A DNA stretch of 64,000 nucleotides from Saccharina japonica (GCA_008828725.1 MEHQ01001731.1:61342-125341); one strand, 5' to 3'; counted from the stretch's first letter, positions 21,801 through 50,289 are shown. The notes: generated by a model from the sequence alone, not told the origin. Numbers and translations: made by a program.

Positions 21801-23070
21801 TAGGGACGATTAACTTGGAATTATAGTAAAAATTATGTTCCTGTGCAGTGTAGTACTAAAGGGAGCTCAAGCAGTTTCGCCGAAACCGATTTAAGTCCAT
21901 TCCAACAGTTCGTTCCGAATTCACAGCCCCCTGCTTTCCTTCTCTGTTTTTTTTTTTTTTCTTCTTTCAAATGGCGGTCCTTCAGGGCAGCTCTATCAGC
22001 AGCAGCAGCAGCAGCAGCAGCCCCGCGCAAGGCGCCGCTGGACGTCGCTCACGAGCCGGGCGACATCGACTGGAAAAAGCTTTCGAAGGAGTTCCAACAG
22101 ATTCTCACGCCGGGCCCGCTTGAGCCGAAAGACCTTCACGCGCAGTATCACCGGGAGTTCAACAAGGTTCGTAGGGTAGTGCGGACGGAAAAATGAGGGC
22201 GGATTGATTTGGAGCGAAACAAGCTGCTATTATGGGGGAACTATTAATAGGAGTAAATGGGGACCTACGGTTCACACAAAAACCTATATACTTGCCCATT
22301 TTTACCATTTTTACTATAAATAACAATATTTGGTCGTATTTACTATGGTTCCCCGTAATAGTACTATTAATAGTAGTAATCAGAACCAAATATGGTGTGT
22401 ACACATTAGGGGGGATGTATGATTCTTGTGTCCATCGTGGGTTCTGGTTATATACTGCTATTACTATGCCCCCCCCCGTATTGTGTACACGGCCGCCCAG
22501 AACATATAGGGCATATGCCTTGTTTTCGAGCTGCGTGAAGCCGGAGATCCTGTAGGAAATGTGAAAGCCGGAGATCCTACGTGTAGGAAATGTGACAGCC
22601 GGAGATTCTTCGTATAGGAAATATGAAAGCCGGAGGGAGATCCGCGCCTCATATATACGACCCCAATCTCCCCTAAAAACTGTGTTCGTTTTAGGCCTTC
22701 CACCAGCGCCAGTGAAACAGCTACCCTACCTAAAACGAGCTACCCCCCCATATGACTACGGCCGTGCACAACATGAGTACACCCCCCCCCCCGCTTGCTC
22801 CGTCTCGAAAGGGATGCGTGGTCAATGGTCAAATGACTAAGGCAAGCAACAAATGAGTACAGATATAAGTACGCCCCCATCCCCCCCCCCTGCGCGCGTT
22901 TGGTCCGCGGTCCTCCCCCCGCCCCCCCCCCCCTCTTCTGGCCACGCCATCAGCAACTGTTCGTCGGCAAGGGGTACTCGATGCGGCAAGCGGTCGCGGA
23001 AGGTCTTTTAGAAGGCGTAACTTTCGAGCGGCACACGCACCGACTCAAGCGCGGCACACGCAGCGACTGA
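15109..23070 (+). CDS. Five-exon gene: low-complexity protein with three LOTUS/OST-HTH-like units
   Basis: Exons read 15109-15801, 17670-18337, 20495-20667, 21986-22166 and 22954-23070, about 610 residues in all. Outgoing and incoming phases agree at every junction (1, 0, 2, 0), which is the main support for the model. After Pro, Ala, Ser and Gln runs come three ~60-residue units with the pattern Leu-Leu, small loop, Leu, Tyr/Phe, then a second half ending in a hydrophobic wing: unit 1 has QLLLERGGRIRITQLWEAY, unit 2 LLKEEGALTGGELNVRF, unit 3 ILTPGPLEPKDLHAQY. OST-HTH/LOTUS domains, which are known to bind RNA or helicases in RNA regulation, have this build, but the assignment is by eye. The 5' end is unresolved: the frame is open back to a stop at 15072, and the first in-frame ATG is at 15276. 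The 16867-17426 gap lies in intron 1. Sure of the gene, unsure of the family. Confidence 0.7.
15830..16215 (+). repeat. GTTT/GATT-rich tract in intron 1 of the LOTUS-like gene
   Basis: Degenerate (GTTT)n and GATTGATTCTGTGTGTTT units begin about 30 bases after the GTGAGT donor and fill ~385 bp. Confidence 0.85.
16867..17426. other. Assembly gap in intron 1 of the LOTUS-like gene
   Basis: 560 Ns, with a short C run before and a 27-base C run after. The flanking exons agree in phase, so the gap need not hide coding sequence, but it could. Confidence 0.95.
17670..18337 (+). CDS. Exon 2 of the LOTUS-like gene
   Basis: Acceptor TTTTTTCAAG precedes 17670 and donor AAG|GTGTGT follows 18337. The two leading bases complete a Ser codon from exon 1, which joins KDLF to SMVKSGAIPGVV. 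The exon finishes unit 1 (PPAGIRLLP), then carries a Gln/Arg-rich helix-like segment, a long Ala run, a Gly-rich linker and the first half of unit 2, VVVDWKELNRNLNFLL onward. It ends in phase 0 just after FRK. Confidence 0.75.
18421..18523. mobile_element. Family F hairpin element copy 2, in intron 2-3 of the LOTUS-like gene
   Basis: AAATCCGCTTTTCATTGGTC at one end and GACCAATGAAAAGCGAATTT at the other; nearly the whole 103 bp is palindromic with a short loop at ATCTTGG. It lies 83 bp downstream of the exon 2 donor and could fold in the pre-mRNA. Confidence 0.8.
18780..18899 (+). mobile_element. Family A MITE, diverged, in the LOTUS-like gene
   Basis: Loop TATTTTTACCAATAACAGTA and 3' end TTTTGGTCCTACTGTAGTTA remain recognisable; the 5' end is weak. 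Confidence 0.5.
19099..19172 (+). pseudogene. Decayed copy of the exon 2 tail of the LOTUS-like gene
   Basis: Lies in intron 3 (18338-20494). It reads LLKEEEALNGRERNVRF in one frame, against LLKEEGALTGGELNVRF at the end of exon 2 (18265-18337), and the DNA is similar base by base. It lacks the rest of the exon and the FRK|GT donor (the copy reads TTTCCACAC). It could be a relic of an exon or unit duplication, or an unused alternative exon. Confidence 0.7.
19172..19410 (+). mobile_element. Family K element, diverged copy
   Basis: Contains CAGATCATCTAGATC motifs, TGCGCAGGATCTGTG and CAGGAAACATGTGCTAG, matching the copies at 1-292 (inverted) and 34968-35240. It directly abuts the exon relic at 19099-19172. 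Confidence 0.55.
19743..19858 (+). mobile_element. Family A MITE, nearly intact
   Basis: TTACGAGGGACCATAGTAAA at the left and TTTACTATGGTCCCCCGTAA at the right, lying in the intron before exon 3 of the LOTUS-like gene. Confidence 0.85.
20495..20667 (+). CDS. Exon 3 of the LOTUS-like gene
   Basis: The acceptor is TTTTTCTTCAG (ending 20494) and the donor CAG|GTGCGT. In phase 0 it supplies the second half of unit 2, PFLNGVPLRYAVSAGWLRGV, then FDLSNKTYNLVV, which would be the wing strands, and a Pro/Arg/Glu-rich linker. It leaves AG to be completed by exon 4. Confidence 0.75.
20757..20880 (+). repeat. Family J repeat
   Basis: GATGTCTGCCTGGTCGGTGA, CCGACATGCTCCGTCCCG, TACAGCCATGCATGGAATGA. Further copies at 21535 (inverted), 28105, 42345 and 45530 (inverted, partial). 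Confidence 0.75.
21535..21650 (-). repeat. Family J repeat, minus orientation
   Basis: GTGTACTCGATATTCATGCA, GGCCGTAGTCGTATGACCAT, AGAGCACGTCGGGTTTTT: reverse complement of family J. Confidence 0.7.
21986..22166 (+). CDS. Exon 4 of the LOTUS-like gene
   Basis: Acceptor GGTCCTTCAG ends at 21985, and one base completes an Arg codon from exon 3. The exon encodes a short Ala run from a CAG-type repeat, then VAHEPGDIDWKKLSKEF and HAQYHREFNK, the first half of unit 3. It ends in phase 0 after an FNK that matches FRK at the end of exon 2, so units 2 and 3 share an intron position. Confidence 0.75.
22254..22360 (+). mobile_element. Family A MITE, left end altered
   Basis: Right end GTATTTACTATGGTTCCCCG is clear; the left end is TAAATGGGGACCTACGG. 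In the last intron of the LOTUS-like gene. Confidence 0.65.
22954..23070 (+). CDS. Terminal exon 5 of the LOTUS-like gene
   Basis: Acceptor CCATCAG ends at 22953 after a C/T-rich tract. The phase-0 reading LFVGKGYSMRQAVAEGLLEG aligns with the second half of unit 2 (PFLNGVPLRYAVSAGWLRGV). The last ~15 residues (ERHTHRLKR..) before the TGA at 23068-23070 come from a degenerate tandem repeat that continues downstream. Too short to be obvious as an isolated ORF; recognised by its similarity to exon 3 and by phase. Confidence 0.65.
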   Translation, partial: QLFVGKGYSMRQAVAEGLLEGVTFERHTHRLKRGTRSD

Positions 23071-23590
23071 AGCGTAGGTAGCGCTCGCGCCGACTGAAAG
23101 GAAGAGCAGCGACGCGTGATCGGGCTGAAGCGTGGCACCCACAAACAAACACCGACTGCTCGAAGCACGCATGATTCGAGGAGGGGGAGAAGGAGCAGGA
23201 GCAGGAGCAGGAGCAGGAGTGGCCTGATAAGTTGGAGATGATGATGGTGCTTACCACATAACAAGAAAACGGTCCGACTTGAGCCCGGCACGCGCACTGA
23301 CTTGAGTGGAAGTCGCATGGTTCGAGGAGGAGGCGGAGCAGATGACACGCACTGACTGAGCGGAGGGTGCATGGTTCGGGTAGAAGGAGGAGCAGAAGAT
23401 GGTTGGCACAGAACGGCAAGGCCTTCGGACCGACGGAACCGCGGCACGCATGCACGAGCTGATCAAGGACGCATGGTCCGAGCAGGAAAACAAAAAAAAT
23501 GGCTGCCCTTTGAACGTACTGGCGCTGCCGCCGCTTTCTGCCTCCGAGCGGCACACGCACCGACTCAAGCGCTGCACGCACACCGACTGA
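23028..23590 (+). repeat. Degenerate tandem repeat across the 3' end of the LOTUS-like gene
   Basis: Variants of a ~22-28 bp unit containing CACACGCACCGACTCAAGCG recur at 23029, 23051, 23075, 23290, 23345 and 23553, separated by diverged sequence. The first copies encode the protein's C-terminal tail and stop codon; the last copy, at 23549-23590, carries nearly the same tail in another ORF. Confidence 0.6.
23399..23590 (+). CDS. Short coding-like ORF, possibly an alternative 3' exon
   Basis: Begins MVGTERQGLRTDG, continues with a helix-like ARMHELIKDAWSEQENKK and ends SERHTHRLKRCTHTD, almost the same tail as terminal exon 5 of the gene just upstream, though in a different frame. Composition looks coding, but no homology is recognised. 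It may be an alternative last exon, a gene fragment or chance. Confidence 0.3.
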   Translation: MVGTERQGLRTDGTAARMHELIKDAWSEQENKKNGCPLNVLALPPLSASERHTHRLKRCTHTD

Positions 23591-23601
23591 ATGAAGAACC
23601 A

Positions 23602-23648
23602 GATCAGATCAGATCAGATGAGATCAGATCAGATCAGATCAGATCAGA
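23602..23648. repeat. (ATCAG)n microsatellite
   Basis: About nine GATCA-type units (one GATGA variant) from 23602 to 23648. Confidence 0.9.
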
Positions 23649-23689
23649 TTCCTGTTTCATGATTTAGTAGATCTCTTCGGGGGCACAGG

Positions 23690-23960
23690 TATTCCCTGAT
23701 TTGTGCGATCCGCATGATTTAGATAATAGTGTTTTGTAGCTCGCGGTGGGGTCTGTATGACACAGCTCTTACTTGCTCACATGTTTGTCTGGTGGGATGT
23801 ATGAATAGGACGATGCGGCTCTTGCGCAGGATTTCATCACGGCAAGTACAAGAGCTCGTTGTTTAGTACTGATTGGAACTCGAGACATTTATATAGTGAT
23901 TTTCACCCTATATATCCAATAGGTGATCTAGATCATGACCTGCGCGATCTGTGTGTCTTA
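23690..23960 (-). mobile_element. Family K-like sequence, diverged
   Basis: Contains TTGTGCGATCCGCATGAT and GGTGATCTAGATCATGACC, with the same word use as other family K copies. Only part of the element is recognisable. Confidence 0.35.
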
Positions 23961-24161
23961 TGTGTATTTTTATGTTTCAGTTGCGTTAGGCAGGTGCGGT
24001 GGTCAGGCGAGAGGGAACTACTTTGTTGTTTTTGTTGTTGTACAAGTACGGATGCGAGGATGAAGATGGGGGGTCGTCGGGCGCCGACGCGGTTGTGTCT
24101 CCCAACCAAGAGGTCGGCTTGCGAAAAAAAAATGCTTTCCTTCGTTGGTTGTCGCTAGGCG

Positions 24162-24593
24162 GTGGTGATGTACGCCAAGCCAAGCGAGGCTGTTGTTGTT
24201 ACCCGCGATGGTGCCTGCCCGCCGGGAGTTCAACTGACTCGGGAAAGCCTGACAAGGCGGGGAGGGGTATGCCGTGTGGAAAATGAGCGAATAGAGCCTA
24301 TATGGTGTTTGTTGGGCAAATACTCATATAACCCCTGGCATATTTTATGTTGTGGCGCTTGTTTGTGCTGTGTTCTTGGGGTTTTTGTTTCACGTTTAAG
24401 TAGAACGAACGGCATGCAACATGTTGGGGACGAAGAATTTGGGATTTTGAGTGGTGGGACTTTTTTTTTTTGCATTATTGGTGATGCCGTTGCCTGCCGC
24501 GGGCGAGCGGGCGCCAGTGTTTTGATGCCTTGCTTTGACTCGCGTTCCGGTTGTTGTTGGTGTTGGTTTTGTGCCCCATGCCGAGGTAGATGA
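24162..24593 (+). CDS. Doubtful ORF, unknown
   Basis: Open for 143 codons. The first third (YAKPSEAVVVTRDG, VQLTRESLTRRGG) looks coding; the rest is Cys/Trp-rich and looks like translated non-coding DNA. No domain recognised and no clear splice partner. Confidence 0.15.
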   Translation: MVMYAKPSEAVVVTRDGACPPGVQLTRESLTRRGGVCRVENERIEPIWCLLGKYSYNPWHILCCGACLCCVLGVFVSRLSRTNGMQHVGDEEFGILSGGTFFFCIIGDAVACRGRAGASVLMPCFDSRSGCCWCWFCAPCRGR

Positions 24594-25554
24594 TCGTAGT
24601 AACCTGCTATTAGGAAGTCCAGAGTGATGTTGGCCCAAGAGGGACATCAAGAGGCACGTGAATTCCTTGCTCGGCAACGGTAGTATACCAATCATTCCAT
24701 AGGGATAGACGATTTGCACCTTGGCTCTACGTACACACGGTAACTATAACAGGTATATTATGTAGTTGACGTCATTTTACGCCAATACATTGTTCTGTTG
24801 ACCCTGGATCATTTCCCAGGGAGTTAGTTTGCTTGCTTGCATCGGGACCAGATGGTGGTATTTTTGTTTTGTTTTGTTTTTTGCGTCGGTTCGGTGCAAA
24901 ATAAGCTTGAGGTTGGCTGACTTTTACGTCGATGACTTACGTATGTATGCCTATGTTTTTTTCACGCAACAATTGTAGCGGAAGTCTACGCGAGAAGACA
25001 CGTATGTGCGTGCATGTGCGTGTGTGTTAGCGTTGCACTAAGCCCAAACTATCTCGTTCGTTCAAGGGCCTTAGGGTAGCAGGAGGAGGAGTTCGTCATT
25101 AGACACAGTATTTAGGAAGGACGGTTATCCGTATACAAGGGGGAGGGGGGGGGGGGAGGTAGTATTCATAGTAGTCGTATCCATAATTCGGAATCGTTTG
25201 TTGGGGGATAAGTTGAATGATTTGTAACGTACGCGCAGTTCTATCCTACGGCGATTGATACGCGGTTATTTATGACGTGTTTTTCTATGTTTCGACGGAT
25301 TAGGACGTCGTTGTACACAAGGCAAAAGTAGCAGTATTTGGGTTGTTGTTGGTTAGCTTACTACCTGGTAGTAAGGCATTTTGACGGGCTTCAAGGCTAC
25401 CGGTTTATGGCAGAGCCTCTGGCGGTGAGTGGTGGTGTAGTTTAGAGCTTTAGCGCTCTAGGCTATCATGGATGCTATATATTAAACCTTTTAAGACCCG
25501 TGTATGCATGTATATGGACCAAAACCGTGACGAGGGCAACCTTTACGTACTTGG

Positions 25555-25825
25555 GACAGATCATCGATGCCCACTTGATGATCTATAAGCAGTAGACCTT
25601 TCAAGGCAGATCTATTACCGATTTTGTATGATCTGTATGATGTAGCTCATATTGCCGGGTGTGACCGGCATAGTTCGCATGATTTTAACACACCTGCTTC
25701 CTGGGTTGGATCTGTACTATTAATACGTACGTCGTATGTATGCAGATCGTGCACAACCTATAACAACGGCAGGCGAGGAACTAGACAATTTACTGTAGAC
25801 AGGTAGATCATGATTTGTCCTAGGT
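25555..25825 (-). mobile_element. Family K element
   Basis: Carries CTGCTTCCTGGGTTGGATCT and AACGGCAGGCGAGGAACTA, as in the copy at 1-292 and in the same orientation, plus GATCATCGATG at its outer end. Confidence 0.55.
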
Positions 25826-25860
25826 GTACGAGCTCATCAACCGTCTAGTAATAGGAAGGT

Positions 25861-25863
25861 CTC

Positions 25864-25905
<42 letters not shown>

Positions 25906-25960
25906 ACAGCAGCAGCCGCAACAACAGCAGCACCAGCAGAAGGAACAGCACCAGCAGTAC
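25861..25960. repeat. CAG/CAA triplet tract
   Basis: CAG repeated with CAA and CCG interruptions over ~100 bp. Open in several frames; no gene context found. Confidence 0.85.
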
Positions 25961-26699
25961 GAGAAACGGCATGTTGCTGCACGTGAGTGGCGCAGTTTCT
26001 ACCGTCATCGCGCTTCGGGCACGTCCTCCCCTAATACGTACCCCTGTAGCCCAAGTTGCTCGGCGGGGCCGACGCTTTTTTCGGCATTAATTTTGGACAT
26101 GATTTCCCTCTGACGCCCCAAAGAGGCTAGCTTAGTATCTGGTATTACTTTGCGCTCAAAAGTGTGCACAACCCCTCGGATCGCCATAGTAGTATACGCA
26201 CGTGTTGAGGTAATACCTGGAACAAAGGTAACACCTGAACTAAAGTTAACACCTGAAATAAAGGTGGCACCTAAAATGGGTAACAGAACGGCAACACATT
26301 ACGGGTATACCTTACCGTTGTCGTCGTGTTCTATTCTGACAGTACACCTTGTCAACCGTCACATCCTCAGTTGGTCGGGTCGGTTGTTTCGGTCGAGGCG
26401 GCCCGTCGTGGATGGATTGCTACAGCAGCACAACACCACGGCTTTGTAAACCAAGTCTGGCGTCTGGAAACTTGTGTTACCGATTCGTGTTGGAGCGACG
26501 GGGGCGCCGAGGAACCAAGGCGCACCTGACGGCAGGGAAGCCCGCTCTGGGCCGACGATAGTCAATACGTCGGACAGTGGGGGTGTTACAAACGCCGGAC
26601 CGACGACGGGGATGGAGGGGGAAGGCGCACACGCTGTTACCGTTTTGCACCGACGATAGTTAGGCGTCGGGCAGGGGGGGTGTTGCAGCGTGCTGGGCG

Positions 26700-28900
26700 C
26701 CGGAGGTTAGTACTGTGATGCGTAAGCGACTGTCGTGGTCAGTGCTGCGCGGAGGGTCCATCGTTAAAACGGGGGTCTAGCTGTACGAAGCTCCCCGCTT
26801 GAACGATGGAGGTTGAGGATGGGTTCCCTGCATCGGAACGCCATCATGCCTGTGGAAAACTGAATGCAAGCCGATAGCTGGGTTCTGCCGAAGTGGGCAT
26901 CGCCTGGTTTTTAGTCCAAAACCACCAAGTGAAATATCAAAGTCATACATACCCCATATCTATTGTTCAGCGATGTTTATGTCCATTTGCCATGTGTCCA
27001 CCTGTCTGTCGCCCGGTATGCGCTTGGTTTACGGTTAATCAACGCGTTTCCTCGTCCAACATCGGACAACCTGAGATTCTGGAGCTCTTGGGCGAGAGCT
27101 TGGGTGGCCCTTCGAGAAGCAACTCTAACCAGCATCTTTCCATCGAACTCTAACCAGCAACGAGGCGAGCCTACTCTCGGGAGTAGCCTGAGAGGAGGAC
27201 GATGCTGTAATATTCGTACATAAATGGAAAGATTTTTAGAGCATAAAAAATAGTCTACCATTGTTCGCTTGACTCTCAAAGTCCGTTCTCCGGCTATTAT
27301 ACAATACAGTAAAAGTAGCAGCATCGCGACAATTTTTTCATGCCTCCACAGTTTGACACATAAACCTGGAATGTAGCATCGGCCTCAGCCAAGTACTAGC
27401 ACGAGCGGTGCAGGGTTTGCAACAAACTCTGTGTTTCCGACTGTCCTCTGGAGGTCTCCTGAGCTCACGAGCACAGCAGCAGCGCCGCATTTCGCGGCTT
27501 GCACCCATCGATTGATTACGTGCGTCAGCGATTTCTCGAGAGTGGGTCTACATGGTTTGGCATGTTAAATTGAAGTTTTTGAGTGTCAGCCTGTCCAGGG
27601 CCAACACCCCTGTGTGAATCACAGATGGACACTACGTCGCGGCGATTCGCGAGCCCTCTCCACACCCCCCACCAGAAACGGTGGAAAGGGCTGCCACGTC
27701 TGGGAGGGTGCGATCCCGTTATCCCGCCGCGCCGTGATCTACTCTATCTACTACTCGTGGCTGCTGCTGCTGCTGCTTCGGGCACTGCTACACTGTAGCA
27801 TGCCCAACTACCTGCTGGTGCGCCAACTTTCTGCGTGTCGTCTGCGGGGTAGGGTATACACTATGCTTTCCCCATACGCCGTTTCTTGGACTTACCGTGC
27901 GTAGATCAACAGGTTATGAGCCTCGCCGCAGGAAAAAACAAACTATCGTACATATGATATGGGTGCAAATATACTGGGTACGAACGTAGTTCCCTAGCTG
28001 AGGAGCCACGGCAACCATGAACGTTTTGGTCCAAAGCGGTTTAAGCAGTAGGATGCAGCCCACCCTTTATGGTACTCGCCCAACACCTCACGGCGCTGGT
28101 GTATGCAATGTCTGCCTGGTCGGTGAAAACCCGACGTTATCCGTCCCGGCATTGTATACAGGGATGCGAGGCTCTATGGTCGTACGGCTACGGCCATGCA
28201 TGACATGAATACACCCCGTGGCATGCCTCTAGAGTCAAGGTAAAACAAGAAGGTTAGAGCCGCGCAGAAGAGGAAGGAAACGAGAGGCATCATTGAAGTA
28301 CTTCTAGACTCGGTGACCGGATCTCGTCCAGACATTGCATACGTACTACTTGATGTTAATCTGCTGTACTGTAGTACAAGAACGACGACGGTCGACCGAC
28401 GGCGCGACCGACCGAGCGAGGGCGAGCGGCGAAGGCGGCCCAACTAACTACGGAGCGACGAGGTCGATCGTCCGAAGGAGCGACGCGCGAGAGATTTCGC
28501 GATCGAGCGGGCGACGACGGTGAGCGACGAAGGCTAATAAGGCAAGGCGGTGTGCGTTCGGGATCGCAATATCTGTTGAAAGCTTCCGGAGCGTTGCTAG
28601 CCATGTCAGTTCACCAGCCTACAACTGAGAACGGCATGGTTGCAATCAAACCCATTTATTTTACACTACCTGAAGGGTGCGATACTACGATTAGTACGTA
28701 GCCAATGTTTCCACCCATACTATTAATGGCGTCATTGTTCGAAGGCGTGAGGGGAAGAATCATGCAGGCAATGTTTCGTGGGTTTCATGACCGAAAGAGG
28801 GTGTTAGACGTAGCGGTAGCGAAGCCACTGGTTTGTTGATGTCGAATGTGTTTTTTTCTAATGTTCCAAAGATGAAATGTGTTTTGCGTATTGACGGCTA
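26700..28900. other. No recognisable gene
   Basis: Mixed-composition DNA with one family J copy (28105) and a GC-rich patch (28385-28515) full of CGACG/GCGACC words. ORFs are short and unlike protein. Confidence 0.5.
28105..28215 (+). repeat. Family J repeat
   Basis: AATGTCTGCCTGGTCGGTGA, CTATGGTCGTACGGCTACGG, ATGACATGAATACACCCC. Confidence 0.75.
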
Positions 28901-28926
28901 CAGCAGCATCATTTGTGTGACGATCA

Positions 28927-29358
28927 GTGGAGGTGACCTTTCTCCTGTCTATAGTGCTGCTGGCACGGGATGCCCACTCTAGTTCTATCCGACAACCAGC
29001 GACCCATCAGCTGGTCACCAGCCTTTCGCCAGCAACAATATACATAAAAAATGCCCCATCTACGACAACAATATTGCCCACTATTTGCAGCTCGTTGTAC
29101 TATCTACCAAAACAAGGCACCCTGAAAAATCGTGCGTGTCGGTTCTTTCGTATACGGACTACAACAAACGTTTCTCCATGCGAAGCAATCACACAGTTCC
29201 TCCGTGACAAACACATGGCAGTTGCCCCTAGCAATCTCACCGGATTTTGGTACAGACTATACAAAAAGCTGAAGCATACTATGAGACACGCATGCTGCAG
29301 TACTACGGTAGGGGCGCAACTAATACTTTTTGAGGATCCTCACTTGATTCTAGTATAG
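28927..29358 (+). CDS. Doubtful ORF, unknown
   Basis: Open for about 143 codons with a tail reading EAITQFLRDKHMAVAPSNLT. The base composition does not stand out from the surrounding non-coding DNA and no family is recognised. Confidence 0.12.
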   Translation: MEVTFLLSIVLLARDAHSSSIRQPATHQLVTSLSPATIYIKNAPSTTTILPTICSSLYYLPKQGTLKNRACRFFRIRTTTNVSPCEAITQFLRDKHMAVAPSNLTGFWYRLYKKLKHTMRHACCSTTVGAQLILFEDPHLILV

Positions 29359-29684
29359 GAGCTCTACGGCATATCCTATCCAAAACCTGACTTTGAGATA
29401 AAAACAAAACGAATGTGCACCCCGATGAGCAATGCCATATGAACCCGGTGTGTATCGAAAAATAGTGCTAAACACAAATGATGTTTCAGCGATAAGGCGT
29501 GCCTCAGTTGAGGAGTATACTAATAGACAGTAATAGTCACTAAGAGTCAGTAATAGTCACTACTAGTAAGTAATACTCACTACTACTGTAGTCAGAAATA
29601 TCATGCCCGAAAAGTGCTACGCCTAGCGTGGCACGCGTCAGATGCTCCATGTAGCAAGCACAACTTTCCTCCATATAGCAACCA

Positions 29685-29870
29685 CACTGTTGGTCCATCG
29701 CAATCACACAGCAGTTGCTCAATAGCAACCACACCCGTCACGTACTCCATAGCAGCCACACCATTGCTCAATAATAGTAGCCCACCGTTTCTCAATAACT
29801 GCCACACCGTTGCTCCATAGCAACCAGAACCACACAGTTTAGTTGCTCAATAATAGCAACCACGTCGAAA
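29685..29870. repeat. GTTGCT..AGCAAC minisatellite
   Basis: TTGCTCAATAGCAACCACAC-type units, each a small inverted repeat, recur with variable spacing through the tract. Confidence 0.75.
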
Positions 29871-30101
29871 ATGCGGGGAGTGCGCTCGGAGGCGTGTTTT
29901 TCGCGAAGACGATCTCACCCGTCGTCGGGACTGCTGCTGCTACACTTCGAACAGTGGAACACCGCCTCCAGTCCCTTGCCCAACTTCCGCCCCTCGGGGA
30001 CGCACGAGCTGTGGTGCTGACGCGAGCAGCCACTGCAAGTGATCATAAGGCCGTATGGGTTGTCACCGCAGGAAGGGCAGGCGTCCGGAGCGCAAGAAGG
30101 T
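29860..30101 (+). CDS. Exon-like ORF, unknown function
   Basis: Reads ENAGSALGGVFFAKTISPVV then LRTVEHRLQSLAQLPPLGDA and VWVVTAGRAGVRSAR, ending in phase 2 before the consensus donor AAG|GTGAGG near 30101. Composition and GC fit coding, unlike the minisatellite just upstream. No domain recognised and no partner exon found; the antisense frame is also open. Confidence 0.3.
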
Positions 30102-30464
30102 GAGGATGCTCTGCGGTGGACTAGTTCCCTTTCTGAAGAGATTGCTGAATTCCTTGAACCTCTGGGGCTCTTAGTGGTTCGGGGGGGGCGGGGGCGAGCG
30201 GGCGGGACCGGGCAGTCGCGGCGGATTTAGAGCAGGGTTTCCCTCTTGTATATGGCGTGTTTGTGCTTGTGGAGTCGGGGCGGTCACAGTGGATTTAGAG
30301 CGGGGTTTCCCTCTTGCATGTGGTGTTCTTGTGTTTGTGGTAGAGGTGGCTGTGCGGGAAGCAACGCTCTTGATTTAATGAAACGTTGTAGCCGGTAGAC
30401 GACACACAGTTTTTCGCAGTGTGGATAGACAACGTTGAGCGGTAGTATAGAGCGCGTATCAAAA

Positions 30465-48721
<18,257 letters not shown>

Positions 48722-48947
48722 AGTCGTTGGAGACTCAACCCTACATAGGAATACGGTGCGTGTTGGGGGCAGGGTAAAGCGCGTTACTGGGGGGTTGAAT
48801 CCAGGGTTGAACAGAGAGACGGGGCGTATCATAAATATTGCTGTGCGTCGTCTGTGCAGTGTTCGGTGCATTTTTAGTCACGGTGAACATCGAATCGCAT
48901 CGAACAACAGGTTTGACCGAATGCTGCGGTTGCCGCTTGTACGTAGC

Positions 48948-49170
48948 GCGTTACGAGTGGCCACCAACTCCACGCGTCACGTCAAACCAGCTACTCGTAC
49001 ACGAGAGAGCCGACGCCGCCCGCACGTCGTAGCGCGTTCCAAGTGGCCCACCAACCCCACGCATCACGTCACACCAGCCACACGAGAGAGCCGACGCCGC
49101 CCGCACGTCGTAACGCGTCACAAGTGGCCACCAAGCCCCGCGCATCACGTGTAACCAGCCATCACACGAG
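48948..49170. repeat. ~75-bp minisatellite upstream of the coiled-coil gene
   Basis: Three units built of GTGGCCACCAACTCCACGCG-like and GAGAGAGCCGACGCCGCCCG-like blocks. It lies about 230 bp upstream of the gene's ATG on the gene's strand. Confidence 0.85.
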
Positions 49171-50289
49171 CGAGCCGAACGATGCTCGATCGTATCATAT
49201 GGTGAGAGATGAGAGGCCACAAGAAGCCATCCATGATGAGTGAAACATTCGACTCCGTGCCCATCGATAATTCACCTCAGATCGCTCGTTGAGGCCTGGA
49301 GTGCACCCAACAACAACTGGACGAGCAATAAAACGAACGCGCAAAACGAGGAGAGAGAAGCAACTATTGCATGCGCGCACACTTGGCAAGCCCTCTAAAT
49401 AGTCGCCTCGATGAGGGGTGCACCTTATAGAGTGCATACCAGGTACATGGGGCCGGTTCATGGACCGCAACAAAGAGCTATTTGAAATATCTGCGCCCGT
49501 CTGAGTGTTGGAAGATACGTATTTCCCTGAACGGAGTTGAGTGCCTGCTCGATCAGAGCCCTTCGATACCAGGCATCTGACTGTGTGCCTGTTTGGAGTC
49601 AGGCGAACCTCGCGGCAACACACCTGTCTTGCGGAGCAGTTAGGGCCACTTCCGATGGTGTCAGTGATGCCCGGATGCTCGATGTCCCTCGTCTCACGTG
49701 AAATCAGCGGGGTTTCTCTGGAAGAAATCGTGATTTTTTCTTGCACGGGGAGGATACAGAAAAGAAAAAAAACGAAGAGGGGTTGAAAGAAATCTTCACT
49801 TTGAATCTTGAAAATTGATGTGGCGTGTGGTTGATGAGAGTTGAGATTGAGATTGAGATTGAGATTGAGAACAAGATACCCAGACTCCGTTGACTCGCGT
49901 AGTAGGCAAAAACTGCGAGTGCATGATATCGTCCACACCACATGTATGCATGGTATATGGGCACGTGATACATGGAAACCTATCCCCATCGATGCTTTTA
50001 TCTCGAGGACTCCGTTTGATAGGCGGCAGATCATCACACGCTGCAGAGGAAAGCAGCGTGTATTGCTTCCTGCGTGATACGCGCGGCGCTAAGTGTGGTC
50101 GGGAGAAGCGAACTCATACGTCGTCGTCATCATGTAGATTCTACGAGCAAAGTAGACCATTCAGGATCCAGCTACTCGTAGCTGTTGATATTTATACGAG
50201 AGAACGTTGATGCGAAGTCCTTGTCAACGGTGGGGCCTGGAGCCTGTTGAATCTGTTGACACTAAAAAATCATATTTCGATAGCGTGAA

